A stretch of 64,000 nucleotides of DNA from Burkholderia sp. OK233. GTDB taxonomy: Bacteria > Pseudomonadota > Gammaproteobacteria > Burkholderiales > Burkholderiaceae. The notes under the pieces are model-generated. The model had not been told where the DNA came from and searched no databases. It saw nothing but the letters and a program-made list of their open reading frames with translations. The first letter of the stretch is position 1, and every line of letters starts with the position of its first letter. The stretch is taken from positions 1 through 64,000 of the forward strand of contig NZ_OCSR01000001.1 in assembly GCF_900230185.1 (NCBI RefSeq), read 5' to 3'. The position numbers and the translations under genes were made by a program. This document shows positions 9,355 to 19,509 of the stretch, piece by piece.

Positions 9355-9480
9355 TGAATGACGATGATCAGACGTGAGGTGCGAAGAGATGAGTCGTTTC
9401 GCGAATGTGTCGGGATGTTGCAGTCGAGCGCAACCACGGCACGATGCGCCGCGAGAAAACACGGCGTGCGGTGCGCGAGC

Positions 9481-10360
9481 TTAACTGCGGCAGTAGTGCC
9501 GCAGATTGATCAATGTGTGGTCGAGCGTCCTGAACGCATAGTGCACCTGACTAATCCGTTCAAAGCGAAGCAGCGGACGCCGAAATTTGTCCTCCCAGGC
9601 GAACACCCGCTCGATCGTGCGAAAGCGCTCCTCGAAGATCGCCGCGTCGAAGTGCCGCGTCGAAGTGCCGCCTGCGGCCGCGCTTGGGTGTTTCACGGTC
9701 CAGCCGATTTTCGGGAATATTGGGACGCATGTTTCGGTTGAAGATGGCCCGACGACTGGCCCGGCAGTCGCAGACGCCGTCCAGGCTCACCGTTGAACCG
9801 CGTAGGTCCATGCCGACGGTGCGGGCCATCTCATTCAGTTTGGGTAGCGCATCACGCAGCAAGGGCGATTCATTGCGATTGCCTGCTGCGGCAAAGGATG
9901 GAGCGATAACATTGCAGTTCCCCATCGCAGAAGGCGACAATTTTATCGCCCTTTAGATGTTTGTGTCCGCTGTGTCCCGGGTTGTCGCCGCCTTTCTTCG
10001 CCGCCATGGTGGTGCCGTCGCCGTGGATGACACTCAGGTCAAACCGTCCGTCCACATGGAGCTTGCGCACTGAGCCCGCAAATATTCTGTCGATGCAGCC
10101 ATCGGCCTGCCAGCGTCGCAGTGCCCGATAGAGGCGCGTGTAGTGAATCTCGGGACGGCCTCGGGCGGTCATCTTGATCGCCAGTGCCTTCCACTGGCAG
10201 CCGATGTAAGCAGGTGCAGGATGTAATTGAAAGTCGTGTGCAACGCGAGCATTGGAGCGGGTCCACGCCTGCTTCGGCTCAGATGCTGCAAGACAAATTG
10301 TTCAAACTGCTCAAGGTTCAATTTCGTTGCAATCGCTTGCCGGTATTGACTTCCGATCAT
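9481..10360 (-). pseudogene. IS5-family transposase, decayed by several frameshifts
   Basis: Successive pieces in different frames make one IS5-family transposase. They are an N-terminal LNLEQFEQFVL region (about 10360-10180), IHYTRLYRALRRWQADG with the DDE aspartate stretch SVIHGDGTTMAAKKGG (10170-9900), GNRNESPLLRDALP (9900-9700), and the C-terminal FDAAIFEERFRTIERVFAW (9690-9481). At least three frame changes are needed, so it is inactive. Short inverted matches (CCTGCGAGC near 9342 and GCTCGCAG near 10429) may be the ends of the element. Confidence 0.75.
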
Positions 10361-10475
10361 TCGTTATGTTCGCAAATCCGGACTTTAACCGATTGTATTG
10401 CGCAAAGCGCCACAACCGGTCCCAACGGGGCTCGCAGACAAATTAAGCCCCAACGGAAAACCCGCAACCAGTCGT

Positions 10476-10513
10476 CAGGCGGTGCTGGCAGACGCGTGGG
10501 CGAGCACCGCCTG
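10476..10513 (-). terminator. Strong hairpin 3' of the alginate-lyase gene
   Basis: An 11-bp perfect inverted repeat, CAGGCGGTGCT and AGCACCGCCTG, around a 16-nt loop, starting just past the stop of the minus-strand gene. No proper T-tract follows on that strand, so this may be a weak terminator or an mRNA 3' stabiliser. Confidence 0.5.
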
Positions 10514-10530
10514 GCGTCCCCCGAACCGAG

Positions 10531-11724
10531 CTACTTCAAGGTGAAGGCTAGCGTTCCGTAACCAAGCTGGTCGAAGCCGCCGCTGTTGGGGCCGTAGTCG
10601 CCCCCACCGCCTTCCACGCGCACCTTTTTCGCGAAGGCTTCCACATCAGGTGCGCTCATGCCTTTGAGCACAACGTAGTGGTTGTACAGAAGCTCCCAGA
10701 TCGGCCGCTCATCGCCGCGAGACTTGTCGGAAATGGTCATCTGGGTGACATCGCTGTTGGTGTACGCGGTGTAGGGCACGTCGTGACCGAGGTTGTAGCG
10801 GGCCGCGTACTCAGCGCCTAGCAGAAAGCGATTGTGGTCATAGCCGAACAGATCGTCGCCCTGATTCCACGCCATCTGGCAGAACGTGCCGAGCAGCGCG
10901 ATATCGAGCATCGTGTGGCCCTGGTCTCGTCCGCTCTCCTGCACCTGCCCGATTCCGCCATCGTAGATTTTCCACACGACATGGCCGATCGCACCGTTGC
11001 CGGCGCCGTGCCTGAAATAGCCGATGGCCTCGTCGTAGATGTCGTGGCGATCCGTGAGCACGCCGATCGCAAGCATCGAGTCCATGTTCGCGAGGTCCCA
11101 GTTCGCCCAGTAGTGATCGATTTTCGCGCCGTTGTGGCGAACGAGGAAGTCGTGGTTCATCGGATAGAAGACCGTCAGCACCGCGGTCTTGAAGCGGTCG
11201 AAGTCGGCTGGGCGCCAGTCTGGATAATTGCGCAGGATCTCGGCGGCGTTCGCAAGCTGATAGCCGTAAATTCCCGAGGCCAGGAACCTGTCCGATGTGC
11301 CGTCGATTGCAGTCAGGGTCGACGACCAGGCATTCAGAATCTCAACCGCCTTTGCGGCATACGCGGCATCGCCGGAAATCTTCCATCGCAAGGCGAGCGC
11401 ATAGGCGGCTGCGCCATCGTCGAAGAGCGCGGCATAGTTCTCGGCATGGTGGCCGTTCGCACCCCGGCAGACGATCGCCTGCGGATTTGGTTTCCAGTTC
11501 AGCGACGCATGTCGATTGGCGATGAGTTTTTGCCAGCCGGCGAGCCAGGGCTGATCGCCGTGCGCGACCTTGACGCGCATCCGGTCGAAGTCCTTCTGGG
11601 TGTGAAGCAAGCCCGGATGCACGAAGGGGTGAGCATCGTTTGCCCGCGCTTCCGGATTGGCGCCGGCGAAGAAGAGCGCCGCGAGAATGCCGCAGTTGAG
11701 CCGCGCGACGCTGGCCGACCGCAT
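10531..11724 (-). CDS. Alginate-lyase-family (PF05426-like) periplasmic enzyme
   Basis: A 397-residue protein. An N-terminal signal peptide ends near the ANPEARAND segment, followed by an alpha/alpha-barrel polysaccharide-lyase-like chain with HPGLLHTQKDFDRMR, MNHDFLVRHNGAKIDHYWANWD and QESGRDQGHTMLDIALL. The N-H-Y-W and R-D-Q-G-H clusters suit the catalytic cleft of this fold. It probably acts on an acidic polysaccharide by beta-elimination, but alginate itself is not shown. It lies 76 bp downstream of the second 2HCT gene on the same strand, so co-transcription is likely. I chose ATG 11724, which puts the signal peptide at the start; the frame is open further upstream. Confidence 0.75.
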   Translation of the reverse strand: MRSASVARLNCGILAALFFAGANPEARANDAHPFVHPGLLHTQKDFDRMRVKVAHGDQPWLAGWQKLIANRHASLNWKPNPQAIVCRGANGHHAENYAALFDDGAAAYALALRWKISGDAAYAAKAVEILNAWSSTLTAIDGTSDRFLASGIYGYQLANAAEILRNYPDWRPADFDRFKTAVLTVFYPMNHDFLVRHNGAKIDHYWANWDLANMDSMLAIGVLTDRHDIYDEAIGYFRHGAGNGAIGHVVWKIYDGGIGQVQESGRDQGHTMLDIALLGTFCQMAWNQGDDLFGYDHNRFLLGAEYAARYNLGHDVPYTAYTNSDVTQMTISDKSRGDERPIWELLYNHYVVLKGMSAPDVEAFAKKVRVEGGGGDYGPNSGGFDQLGYGTLAFTLK

Positions 11725-11800
11725 GCGACTAAAGTTCGAAGATTCCAACGTAGCTCCGAAGAGGGGAGACGCTTTCCTGGAAACCGTCAATGGCGATTCA

Positions 11801-13162
11801 TTATCCGATGTGTGCAAGCACGATCAACGTCAGCGTGACGATAATTGCGCCACCTATTCGCGTGGCAATCTGCGCAAACGGCATCAGTTGCATACGATTG
11901 GCTGCCGTCAGGATGGCAACGTCGCCCGTGCCGCCCTGACCGCTGTGACACGCGTTCACGATCGCCGTATCGATGGGGTACATATTCAACCGGCGACCCA
12001 CGAGGAAGCCGGTGCCCATCAGGGTACCCACCGTCGCCACAATGGTCACGAGGTTGGGGAAGGTGAATGCGGCCATCAGTTTGTCCCACGGTGTCATCGC
12101 CACGCCGATCGCGAACAACAGCGGATAGGTGACCGCCGTCGAGAAGAACTTGTAGACGACGAAGGCACCCTCCTGCAGCGGCGGCGACACTGCGCGGGCC
12201 AGTTTGACCAGCACCGCGAGAAACAGCATGGCGACCGGTGCGGGCAGCCCGAACAGGTTACGGCACATTAGCCCGAGCAGGTATAGCGTGATCGCGGTAA
12301 TGCCCGCCGCCGCAATGTGCGAGACGTCCACATGTCCGCGTATTTCCTCCTGCACCGGGCCCATCTCGTCTTCCTCGCCGACTTGCAGACGTCCCTCGCC
12401 GGTCAGATGAGGAAACCGCTTTCCAACTCTATCGAGCAAGCCAGAGAACACGATCGCAGTGAGACTGCCGAGCATCACCGGCGGCAAGACCTGGGCGAAC
12501 AAGTCTCCCTGCGGCAAATGAAGGATCTCCGAGTAGCCGACAGACAACGGGATCGCACCCTCGCCGACGCCGCCCGCCATGATCGGCGCCACAATATAAA
12601 AAAACGTATGGTGCGCACCGAGCCCGAGCACCGTACCCACCAGCGTCCCGACGATGCCGGCCGCGACCGAGCCGAGCGCGAGCGGAACAAAGATCTTGAT
12701 GAAGCCCTGGATCAGCACGCGCCGGTCCATGCTCAGAATGCTGCCCACGATGATCGACGCAATGAACAGGTACAGGAAATTGGTCGACTTCGTGAAATCC
12801 GTCGTGAGCGTGAGGATCGGCTTGGGCAGCAGGTGGTAGTAGCTCAGCGCGGACGGAATGAAGGTCGCGAAAATCGCGGCGGCGCCGATGTTGCGCACGA
12901 TCGGCAGACGCTTGCCAAGTTCCGCGCAAGTGAAGCCGAAGAAGGCCAATACGGCAATGGCCATCGAGATCTCGCCGGGCACCTTGCCGGTGATCGCGAA
13001 ACCGGTAATCAGCGCGAGCAGGATCACGTAGACGGGCAACGGAATGATGCCGATCCGGTATTCCATCAGCTTCCACCAGCCCTCGGGCCAGAAGCGGGGC
13101 TTGATTGCGAGTTGCTGCGCCGGCGAGGCTGCCGGCGGTGAGGTGTGTGAAGCGGTTTGCAC
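11801..13162 (-). CDS. 2-hydroxycarboxylate transporter, second paralog
   Basis: A 453-residue 2HCT symporter, closely similar along its whole length to the one at 3016-4371 and with the same signature loops (GGVGEGAIPLS and SGQGGTGDVAIL). The N-terminal tails (about 25 residues) and parts of the last quarter differ most. GTG 13162 has GAGGAG upstream. It stands in a second, inverted module: upstream are two small genes and a sensor kinase with a nonsense codon, downstream the lyase-like gene. I found no sigma-54 promoter in front of it, unlike the first copy. Confidence 0.9.
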   Translation of the reverse strand: MQTASHTSPPAASPAQQLAIKPRFWPEGWWKLMEYRIGIIPLPVYVILLALITGFAITGKVPGEISMAIAVLAFFGFTCAELGKRLPIVRNIGAAAIFATFIPSALSYYHLLPKPILTLTTDFTKSTNFLYLFIASIIVGSILSMDRRVLIQGFIKIFVPLALGSVAAGIVGTLVGTVLGLGAHHTFFYIVAPIMAGGVGEGAIPLSVGYSEILHLPQGDLFAQVLPPVMLGSLTAIVFSGLLDRVGKRFPHLTGEGRLQVGEEDEMGPVQEEIRGHVDVSHIAAAGITAITLYLLGLMCRNLFGLPAPVAMLFLAVLVKLARAVSPPLQEGAFVVYKFFSTAVTYPLLFAIGVAMTPWDKLMAAFTFPNLVTIVATVGTLMGTGFLVGRRLNMYPIDTAIVNACHSGQGGTGDVAILTAANRMQLMPFAQIATRIGGAIIVTLTLIVLAHIG

Positions 13163-13311
13163 GAAGTGTCTCCTCGTGGTTGAAAGGCCGGTGGCTACAT
13201 CGCAGCGAAGCGTCGCAATGCGCGCCGGCCTGTGATCTGATCAAGGGATTCTGCTGGTGGCTTCAGCGCCCATGCGACAAATCGTCTGCGGATGCGAAGC
13301 CCACCGGGATA

Positions 13312-13566
13312 TCACTGCGCGTCATGCGGCCCGTATTGCAAATGAATCATCGCGGGGCGTTGAGTCTCTGGCGGGAAGACATTCCAGCTACCGTTATCGT
13401 GACGAAAAAAGAAGATCATGTGCGCCGTCTGCGACCCTGAGAGCGAGACGTGCACGTAGCGCCTCGATCGTGCATTACCATGTCGGATGACCCTCATGGG
13501 ATTCGTCGCCGTACGTCCAACCCATTTGTCGATGACCGCACGTAGAGACATTCTGCCTTCGGTCAT
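13312..13566 (-). CDS. Small conserved hypothetical protein (84 residues)
   Basis: ATG 13566 is preceded by GGAGGA, so this start is better supported than the longer frame upstream. The protein contains SLRAVIDKWVG and, in the middle, FFFRHDNGSWNVFPP, a pattern I recognise from small uncharacterised Burkholderia proteins. It has no signal peptide or membrane helix. Function unknown. Confidence 0.6.
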   Translation of the reverse strand: MTEGRMSLRAVIDKWVGRTATNPMRVIRHGNARSRRYVHVSLSGSQTAHMIFFFRHDNGSWNVFPPETQRPAMIHLQYGPHDAQ

Positions 13567-13615
13567 CGCCAATTCCTCCGTCGATGAATGATGCGCGCCA
13601 TGTTCATGTCTTCTG

Positions 13616-13897
13616 TCAGGTGCCCCGGCAAAACAGGATCGCAGCGCCGATGATTCCCGCGAGGAACACCCAGAAAAGCATGCTCTCAACCCTTGCCGGA
13701 CCGAAGAGCCTGATACAAAGAAGTGCGGCACTGCCAACACCTCCGAGAAAGACCAGCAAGTCGCTACATGTGCGAGCTACCGCGCCATCAAGCGGGGAAG
13801 CGTATTGCCCGAACGCATACGCCTTCAACAGCAGACCACCCAGACAGACACACATAACGACCGTAAACGGCCACCGGTCGATTTCGGTATCTTTCAT
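13616..13897 (-). CDS. Small membrane protein (93 residues)
   Basis: Three or four hydrophobic segments (about residues 11-30, 43-62 and 70-90) joined by short polar loops make this a likely inner-membrane protein. The soluble N-terminus is only about ten residues. It sits between the broken kinase and the 84-residue gene on the same strand. I do not recognise a family. Confidence 0.5.
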   Translation of the reverse strand: MKDTEIDRWPFTVVMCVCLGGLLLKAYAFGQYASPLDGAVARTCSDLLVFLGGVGSAALLCIRLFGPARVESMLFWVFLAGIIGAAILFCRGT

Positions 13898-14089
13898 CGC
13901 TGTATCCCACGTTGTGCTGATGGCAGGCCCGCGGCCTGTTGAATCGGATTATAGAAACCGGATTCCTTCCGCCAGCTTTCTGTGCTGCTGCGAAATCATG
14001 GGTGTTAACCCGCAACTCCCGCTGCAAACCCCGAACGACCGATGCCGGCGACTCGAGAACGCAGACTCGATTTCCATCTGCATCCCAAA

Positions 14090-15910
14090 CTATTCCGATG
14101 TTTGATCGTTGTCTGCCCCAACCGTGAGCGGAATATGTATACCAATGACTGTGCCCTTGCCGGCCGCACTGTCGATTGTCATCGTCCCGCCGATCAGGCG
14201 CGTGCGTTCCTGCATGCCGAGCAGGCCGTACGAATTGCCGCTGCACGCCGTCGCCGGATCGAAACCTCGGCCATCGTCGCTGACGCGGAGGTCGAGCGCC
14301 GCCGCGGTGCTGATCAGCGCGACGTCGGCCCGCGTGGCACCCGCATGACGCAAAATGTTGGTCAGCGAAGCCTGCACGATCCGGAACACCACGGTCGCGC
14401 AGGCGTCAGGCAGCGCCGGCTCGCCGCCATTGATGCGCAACTGGCACGGAATGCCGTTGCGCTGGCCGAAGTCCTCGACCAGCCACTCGAGTGCCGGAAC
14501 GATCCCGAAGTTCAGCGCCGCCGGCCGAAGATGGTTAGCGACGTTGCGCACCATCCAGATCGTTTTCTCGACGAGTTCGCGCATGTCGTCCGCCTTCCGT
14601 TTCGCGTCGGGGTCATCGCCAAGCCGCATCTTCAGCAGCGAAACGTCCATCTTAAGTGCCGTCAGCAACTGACCCAGTTCGTCGTGAATTTCCAACGCGA
14701 TGCGTTTGCGTTCTTCTTCCCGAATGGCCTCCATGTGCGCGGATAGTTCGCGTAACTGGTCACGCGATTCGAACAGATCCTGCTCGGTGCGCGTGCGCTC
14801 CTCGATCTCCTGCTGCATCCTTTCGTTGGCCTGCGTCAATGCTGCCGTGCGTTGCTGAACCGTGATCTCCAGCCGGTCGTTGGCGCTGCGCAACGCGCCC
14901 TGGGCCTTGAGTTTTTCTGCAACTGCGCGGCGACGCTGGATCGCATAGAGGCAGTAGAGCCCCGCGATCAGGAAGCCGCCCGTGACAAACGCGAGCGCGA
15001 TGAGCTGCTGACGTCGTGCTCCGGCGACGTCGAGCAGGACCATGATCGATTCGTCAGTCTGAGGCACGGGTCGCGTTACCACCAGATAGCGCCGGTCATG
15101 GTCGGGGCGGGTCCAATCGGGAAAGCCTGCAAACCAGGCCGTGGAACTCCAGTCGCCAAGGCGCCGATGGGGCAGCGCCTGAACCGTGCGGCCCGCATAC
15201 TGCCGCTAGGCCTGGATCTGGCTCTGCTGCGCCGCCGTGACGGGCCGGAGTGCCATGAATTTCCACGCAGGCACCGTCGAAATCACGATTACGCCATTGC
15301 CGTCGACGACCATGGCTGCTTCGGCCGGCGTTCGCCATGCGGATTCGAGCGCATCGAGGCTGACCTTCACTGCCGTAACGCCGATTGGCACTGTGCCATC
15401 GCGCACCGCGCTCGCGAAATACAGACCGGGTATGCCCGTGTTCGTACCGATGCCGAAAAACAGGCCCGAGCCGTGCGCCAGAGAGTCCTTGAAGTACGGC
15501 CGATACGATACGTTGGTGCCAATGAAGCTCACCGGCAGATTCCAGTTGCTCGCCGCAATGACCGACCCGTGCAGGTCGATGACGTCCACGGCGACGCTGC
15601 GGGCTTCGCGATTCACTGCCTCGAGATAGGTATTGACGGTTTGCAGCAGATCTGGCGGTGCCGGGGACGAGGCGCTCAACAATACGCGCACGCTTTCCTG
15701 CCGCGCAACGATCGCGGGTAGCATCTCGTACCTCACCAGTTCGCTTTGCAGATCGGCGGCGTACAAGGCGAGCCGATGGGCACCGACCTCTGCCAGCACG
15801 TCGATCGCGCGGTCCCACACGAATTCGACGGCGATCGCTGCGACGCCAAAGTACAGCGCCGCTGCGGCCGCCCACCCCCATAAGGGGATGCCCCTAATCC
15901 TCATGCGCAC
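14090..15910 (-). pseudogene. Cache-domain sensor histidine kinase (NarX/HisKA_3 type) with an in-frame amber codon
   Basis: The frame runs 607 codons with one internal TAG at codon 235 (15206-15208). The N-terminal half closely resembles the kinase at 4490, with membrane helix, Cache-like region and SNWNLPVSFIGTNVSYRPYF. At the stop the paralog reads QIQASRQYAG and this copy QIQA*RQYAG, so a single TCG to TAG change explains it. The C-terminal half differs from the paralog: HisKA_3 (RIALEIHDELGQLL) and a HATPase with SYGLLGMQER, the NarX/UhpB type. No partner regulator is encoded nearby. The gene is probably dead unless amber is suppressed, or the stop may be a sequencing error. A GTG at 15082 could re-initiate the kinase half. 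Confidence 0.85.
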
Positions 15911-16480
15911 GTTCGACCCCGGCTGTCGTGAAGGAACGAACTTTTACATACATATGCGACTCGCCGTCGTGCCTGAGTATGTCGTGGGCTCCTTCGCCGA
16001 CGGCCATAACGTTTCGTTCATTCTGCGCTTCGCGCCCGCGCCGATACGTCAGACTTGACTCTAATGACAGTTTCCAGCTCCGACGGCGGCCCGCCCGACA
16101 CCGGCCGGTTGTGGCCGACCTACCGAGAGTCTATCAGTCTAAGGCGGACGTGCTGCAACGTCACGGCGCATACATTCCAGGTAGTGCGTGCCATGCGGAA
16201 GAACCCCGCGCGACCTCAGACTTGCCGCCCAATCACCGGGGTCTTGTCACCAGGAGCAGGGACGGGAAGGACTTCGGCGGGCCGACCGGCTTGTCAGTGC
16301 ATGAACACCTGACTCCGAAGCCGTGAGCGGTGTTGGCCAACTGTTGTGGCGAGCAGCCAATCAGCACGGTGCCGACGTCGACATCCTGTTGCAGAAGCGT
16401 CGCGAAAAACTTGACGTGGCAACGCCGGCGCGTGGCGAGAATCGTGGAGGCAGGCAAGCGAGGTTTGCGTTACGGCATTG
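15911..16480. other. Gap without a supported gene
   Basis: This stretch separates the start of the broken kinase from the 3' end of a chemoreceptor gene. Short open frames on both strands lack ribosome sites and family motifs. I see no RNA gene or clear promoter. Confidence 0.5.
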
Positions 16481-18040
16481 CTATGCGTGACGTAGACTCC
16501 CCGTATCGGCAACCTTGAACACCGCAACTGCATTCTTGAGATGCGCAGCCTGGCCTTCAAGTGATTGAGCCGCAGCCGCTGCCTGCTCAACGAGCGCAGC
16601 GTTCTGTTGCGTCACTTCGTCCATCTGACCAACAGCCTGGTTTACCTGCTCAATACCACGGCTTTGTTCTTCAGAAGCGGCGGCGATTTCCCCGACAATA
16701 TCGGAAACCTGCTTGATGGCCTGCTTGACCTGCCCCATGTTGGCCTCAACTTCTGTCGCCTGTTTCGAGCCTTCCTGAATCACGGCTACGGATGAGCCGA
16801 TCAGGTCCTTGATTTCCTTCGCGGCGGTAGCGGACCGCTGGGCCAGGCTGCGAACCTCACTGGCAACCACTGCGAAGCCGCGACCCTGTTCACCAGCACG
16901 AGCAGCTTCAACAGCAGCATTCAGTGCCAGAATGTTTGTCTGGAAAGCAATGCCTTCAATGACGCCGGTGATTTCGGAAATCTTGCTTGAACTACTGCTG
17001 ATCTTTCCAATTGTCCCGACCATGGCTTGAACTGCGTCGTTACCTATATCGGCCATGTCCGTGGCCTTTGTCGCCAGCGCGTTCGCCTGCCGGGCATTGT
17101 CAGCGTTCTGCTTTACCGTCTCGGTCAACTGGGTCATGCTCGCGGCTGTCTCTTCAAGCGACGCAGCCTGCTCCTCGGTGCGCGCAGAGAGATCCATGTT
17201 GCCCGATGCGATCTCGCTGACGGCAACGGTAATTGTTTCACCGCCCGAGCGAACAGTCGCTACTGTCTCGGAGAGGCGCGACTTCATGTCCGCAAGCGCA
17301 TACAGCAACCGCCCCATTTCGTCGTTCGAAGAGACCAGCACCTCGCGGCGAAGATCCCCTTCGGCCATTTCGGTGAAATGTTTCAGCACCGCATCGAGTG
17401 GGTGGTTGATCGCGCGGGTCAACGCCAATGCCGTGAGAAAGGACGACACGAGTGCAAATATGATCAAGGTATAGGCAACTGTAGTGAGTCTTGCATACCC
17501 AGTTTCGGCGTCTTCGTAAGCCTGCTTGCCCCGTGCGTTCAGCAGCGCTTTCAGTGCGTCGTTCGCGCTAACGAAGGCGGTATATGCTTTGCCAACGCGG
17601 GTCGCTTCGGTGTAATAGTCCGTGGATCGGGTGTCGCGTACGATGTTCGAAAACGCCGCAAACGCTTCTTCAAGAATCTTGCGTTTGTCTGACACGGTCA
17701 TAGCGAGATGCGTCGCCTCGTCATCGGAGGGCCTCGCCAGATACGTGCGCCATGCCTCATCCGAGGCCGCCCAGTACTGCCGGCCCTTTGCCAGGTCCTC
17801 GACAACCAGGTCAGGCGTCGGGGCAAGCGGTGCGCGCAGCACTACCGCACGCGCGCGACCGATCTGGATCTCGGTGTCGCCAAGCAGGCGGACACCGACC
17901 AGTGCGTCACCGTACACTGAGCGAAGACTAAGCACTGCCCCTTGCATGCCGACCAGCGCCACGACGCCCAAGGTCACTACAAGCGCCGCAAGAAAGGTGA
18001 CCGCCATTCGCAAACGTAATCTGATCGACAGATTTTTCAA
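16481..18040 (-). CDS. Methyl-accepting chemotaxis protein
   Basis: A 519-residue chemoreceptor. A membrane helix at about 10-32, a periplasmic four-helix-type sensor region to about 190, a second helix ([20 protein letters not shown]), HAMP, then a long coiled-coil signalling domain. The hairpin tip is [36 protein letters not shown] (cited in parts: [19 protein letters not shown]). The methylation-site helices contain [15 protein letters not shown]. There is no C-terminal CheR pentapeptide. TTG 18040 follows GGGAG by 8 bp and gives the usual LKNLSIR opening; an in-frame ATG at 18067 is the alternative. The ligand is unknown. Confidence 0.9.
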   Translation of the reverse strand: MKNLSIRLRLRMAVTFLAALVVTLGVVALVGMQGAVLSLRSVYGDALVGVRLLGDTEIQIGRARAVVLRAPLAPTPDLVVEDLAKGRQYWAASDEAWRTYLARPSDDEATHLAMTVSDKRKILEEAFAAFSNIVRDTRSTDYYTEATRVGKAYTAFVSANDALKALLNARGKQAYEDAETGYARLTTVAYTLIIFALVSSFLTALALTRAINHPLDAVLKHFTEMAEGDLRREVLVSSNDEMGRLLYALADMKSRLSETVATVRSGGETITVAVSEIASGNMDLSARTEEQAASLEETAASMTQLTETVKQNADNARQANALATKATDMADIGNDAVQAMVGTIGKISSSSSKISEITGVIEGIAFQTNILALNAAVEAARAGEQGRGFAVVASEVRSLAQRSATAAKEIKDLIGSSVAVIQEGSKQATEVEANMGQVKQAIKQVSDIVGEIAAASEEQSRGIEQVNQAVGQMDEVTQQNAALVEQAAAAAQSLEGQAAHLKNAVAVFKVADTGSLRHA

Positions 18041-18454
18041 TATCTTTACTCCCTGCAGTGCTTTCATTAACGCCACGCTGGCCGTTTTGGGCCGCAGCCG
18101 GCGCCATGAGAGAGTTATCGGCATGGAGTGGATTAAATGAAGGGCTGACAAATATTGCCCCTTCAGATAGCGCTCGCGAAGGCATTGTGACAATGTCCCT
18201 GGATGACCCTGAGTCGGTCCACCTCGCGCGTGATCGTCTCCGGTCGTGCCACACCAAGCCTATACAGGAATTGGACGCAAAGCATGACATGCCGTAGCAG
18301 CGCGCTGCGACATCTGTATTTAGCTCAAATGCGACACTATAATTTGGCGCCCACACCAAAAATGTTGATCATTAACATTATGTAAAACTAAGGATTCCTG
18401 ATGAAATTAACATGCAAACTTGCCCTGATAGAGGATCATCTCAAGATCCGGAAA

Positions 18455-18601
18455 TTTGCGCACGTTAAGCTGGGCACGTGCCGTCTTCGACGGTGCGCAA
18501 ACCTGTTGCCTTTGAAATTGATAACGCAACTGGTTTGCGCAACCTTCGCCCGGCCGCCGTATCGATCACGCGCCGACGTAGCTTAAACGTTCGTTTGCGC
18601 A
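18455..18601. promoter_or_regulatory. Array of four TTTGCGCA boxes upstream of the phasin gene
   Basis: Identical 8-bp cores occur at 18455-18462, 18494-18501 (inverted), 18534-18541 and 18594-18601. The starts are 39, 40 and 60 bp apart, so all four lie on roughly one face of the helix. Flanks are partly conserved (GGTTTGCGCAACC at the third). This looks like an operator array for a dimeric or looping regulator. It serves either the phasin gene or the divergent chemoreceptor. Confidence 0.5.
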
Positions 18602-18703
18602 ACGAGATGACCAACGGCAGTTGACCACAACGGCTACCGCTTTTCGCCAGTCCCGCCAATTGGCCTCTAGTAGCACTAGGGTATACACCTATAAAGAAGT
18701 GCA

Positions 18704-18731
18704 TTGTGTATATATTTAACAAAGTTAGAAT
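18704..18731 (+). promoter_or_regulatory. Possible sigma-70 promoter of the phasin gene
   Basis: TTGTGT (18704-18709), 16 bp, TAGAAT (18726-18731), in an AT-rich stretch about 130 bp before the phasin ATG. The -10 is good and the -35 moderate. Confidence 0.35.
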
Positions 18732-18864
18732 GTTTTCTCTAATTACGTACCGCACAAGCCCGGGCCGGGTGAAAGGCGGTGGACCGGCTCTCACGATCCC
18801 GCAGCGGGCTTTTTCGGCCCGACATCCGTCGGGCGAGTGTTGAGTTGAACAATGGAGAGCACAG

Positions 18865-19434
18865 ATGAACGTATTCGCACCCGAGCAACTCGTTGCGGCG
18901 CATCGCGCCAACATTGCCATCCTGTTCGCCCTGACGAATCAGGCGTTCCAGGGCTTTCAGAGACTGGTCGAACTCAACCTGCAGGTCGGCAAGTCAGCGC
19001 TTGCCGAAGGCGAAGAGAACTGGCAGGAAGCGCTGTCCGGCAAGACTCCGGTGGAGCTCCTCACCCGCCAGGCCAGTTCCACGCAGCCGGCCGCCGAGAA
19101 GGCGCTGGCGTACACCCGTCATCTGTATGACATCGCATCGGACACCCAGGCCGAATTTGCGAAGGTTGCACAGGCGCAATACGAACAACACCGCAGTAAT
19201 ACCCAAACGCTCGTCGACAACCTCGTCAAGAACGCGCCAGTTGGTACGGAAGGCACGACCGCAGCGCTCAAATCGGCGTTTTCGGCGGCCGATACTGCGT
19301 ACGAGACGGTGCGCAAGGCCGCCGAGCAGGCCATCGACGTGGCTAAAGGCAACTTTGCCGCCACGGCCGCCGCTGCCTCGAAGGCTGACCAGCAAGCCGC
19401 TGCGCAGGTAGCGCGCGTCGCAAAACAGTCGTAA
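18865..19434 (+). CDS. phaP: Phasin (PHB granule-associated protein)
   Basis: A 189-residue all-helical protein of the TIGR01841 phasin type. It starts FAPEQLVAAHRANI, has the family core around QAFQGFQRLVELNLQ, and ends in an alanine-rich segment. Phasins coat polyhydroxybutyrate granules and control their size. ATG 18865 has GGAGAG upstream; the overlapping frame starting at 18852 is spurious. Acetoacetyl-CoA reductase lies downstream in the same direction, which supports a role in PHB metabolism. The four-box array and an AT-rich promoter region lie in front of it. Confidence 0.9.
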   Translation: MNVFAPEQLVAAHRANIAILFALTNQAFQGFQRLVELNLQVGKSALAEGEENWQEALSGKTPVELLTRQASSTQPAAEKALAYTRHLYDIASDTQAEFAKVAQAQYEQHRSNTQTLVDNLVKNAPVGTEGTTAALKSAFSAADTAYETVRKAAEQAIDVAKGNFAATAAAASKADQQAAAQVARVAKQS

Positions 19435-19486
19435 TTGACCGGTGGCGCAGTGGTCGTCGCGACACTGCGTATCTGCCTGCGCGCTG

Positions 19487-19509
19487 TGACCAGCCGATCA
19501 GGCTGGTCA
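19487..19509 (+). terminator. Perfect 9-bp hairpin after the phasin gene
   Basis: TGACCAGCC, a GATCA loop, GGCTGGTCA, about 50 bp past the stop. There is no T-tract, so termination here is uncertain. Confidence 0.4.

Noticed and set aside
10834..11838. Long plus-strand frame opposite the alginate-lyase gene
   Set aside because: Antisense shadow of a GC-rich gene; composition is that of a complement frame.
13163..13311. Search for a sigma-54 promoter before the second 2HCT gene
   Set aside because: GG and GC pairs on the minus strand are present but with wrong spacing (8 or 12 instead of 10).
13788..14246. Minus-strand frame overlapping the end of the broken kinase
   Set aside because: It reads plausibly after the kinase stop (VWDADGNRVCVLESPASVV), but no start with a ribosome site is found and it overlaps the 93-residue membrane protein.
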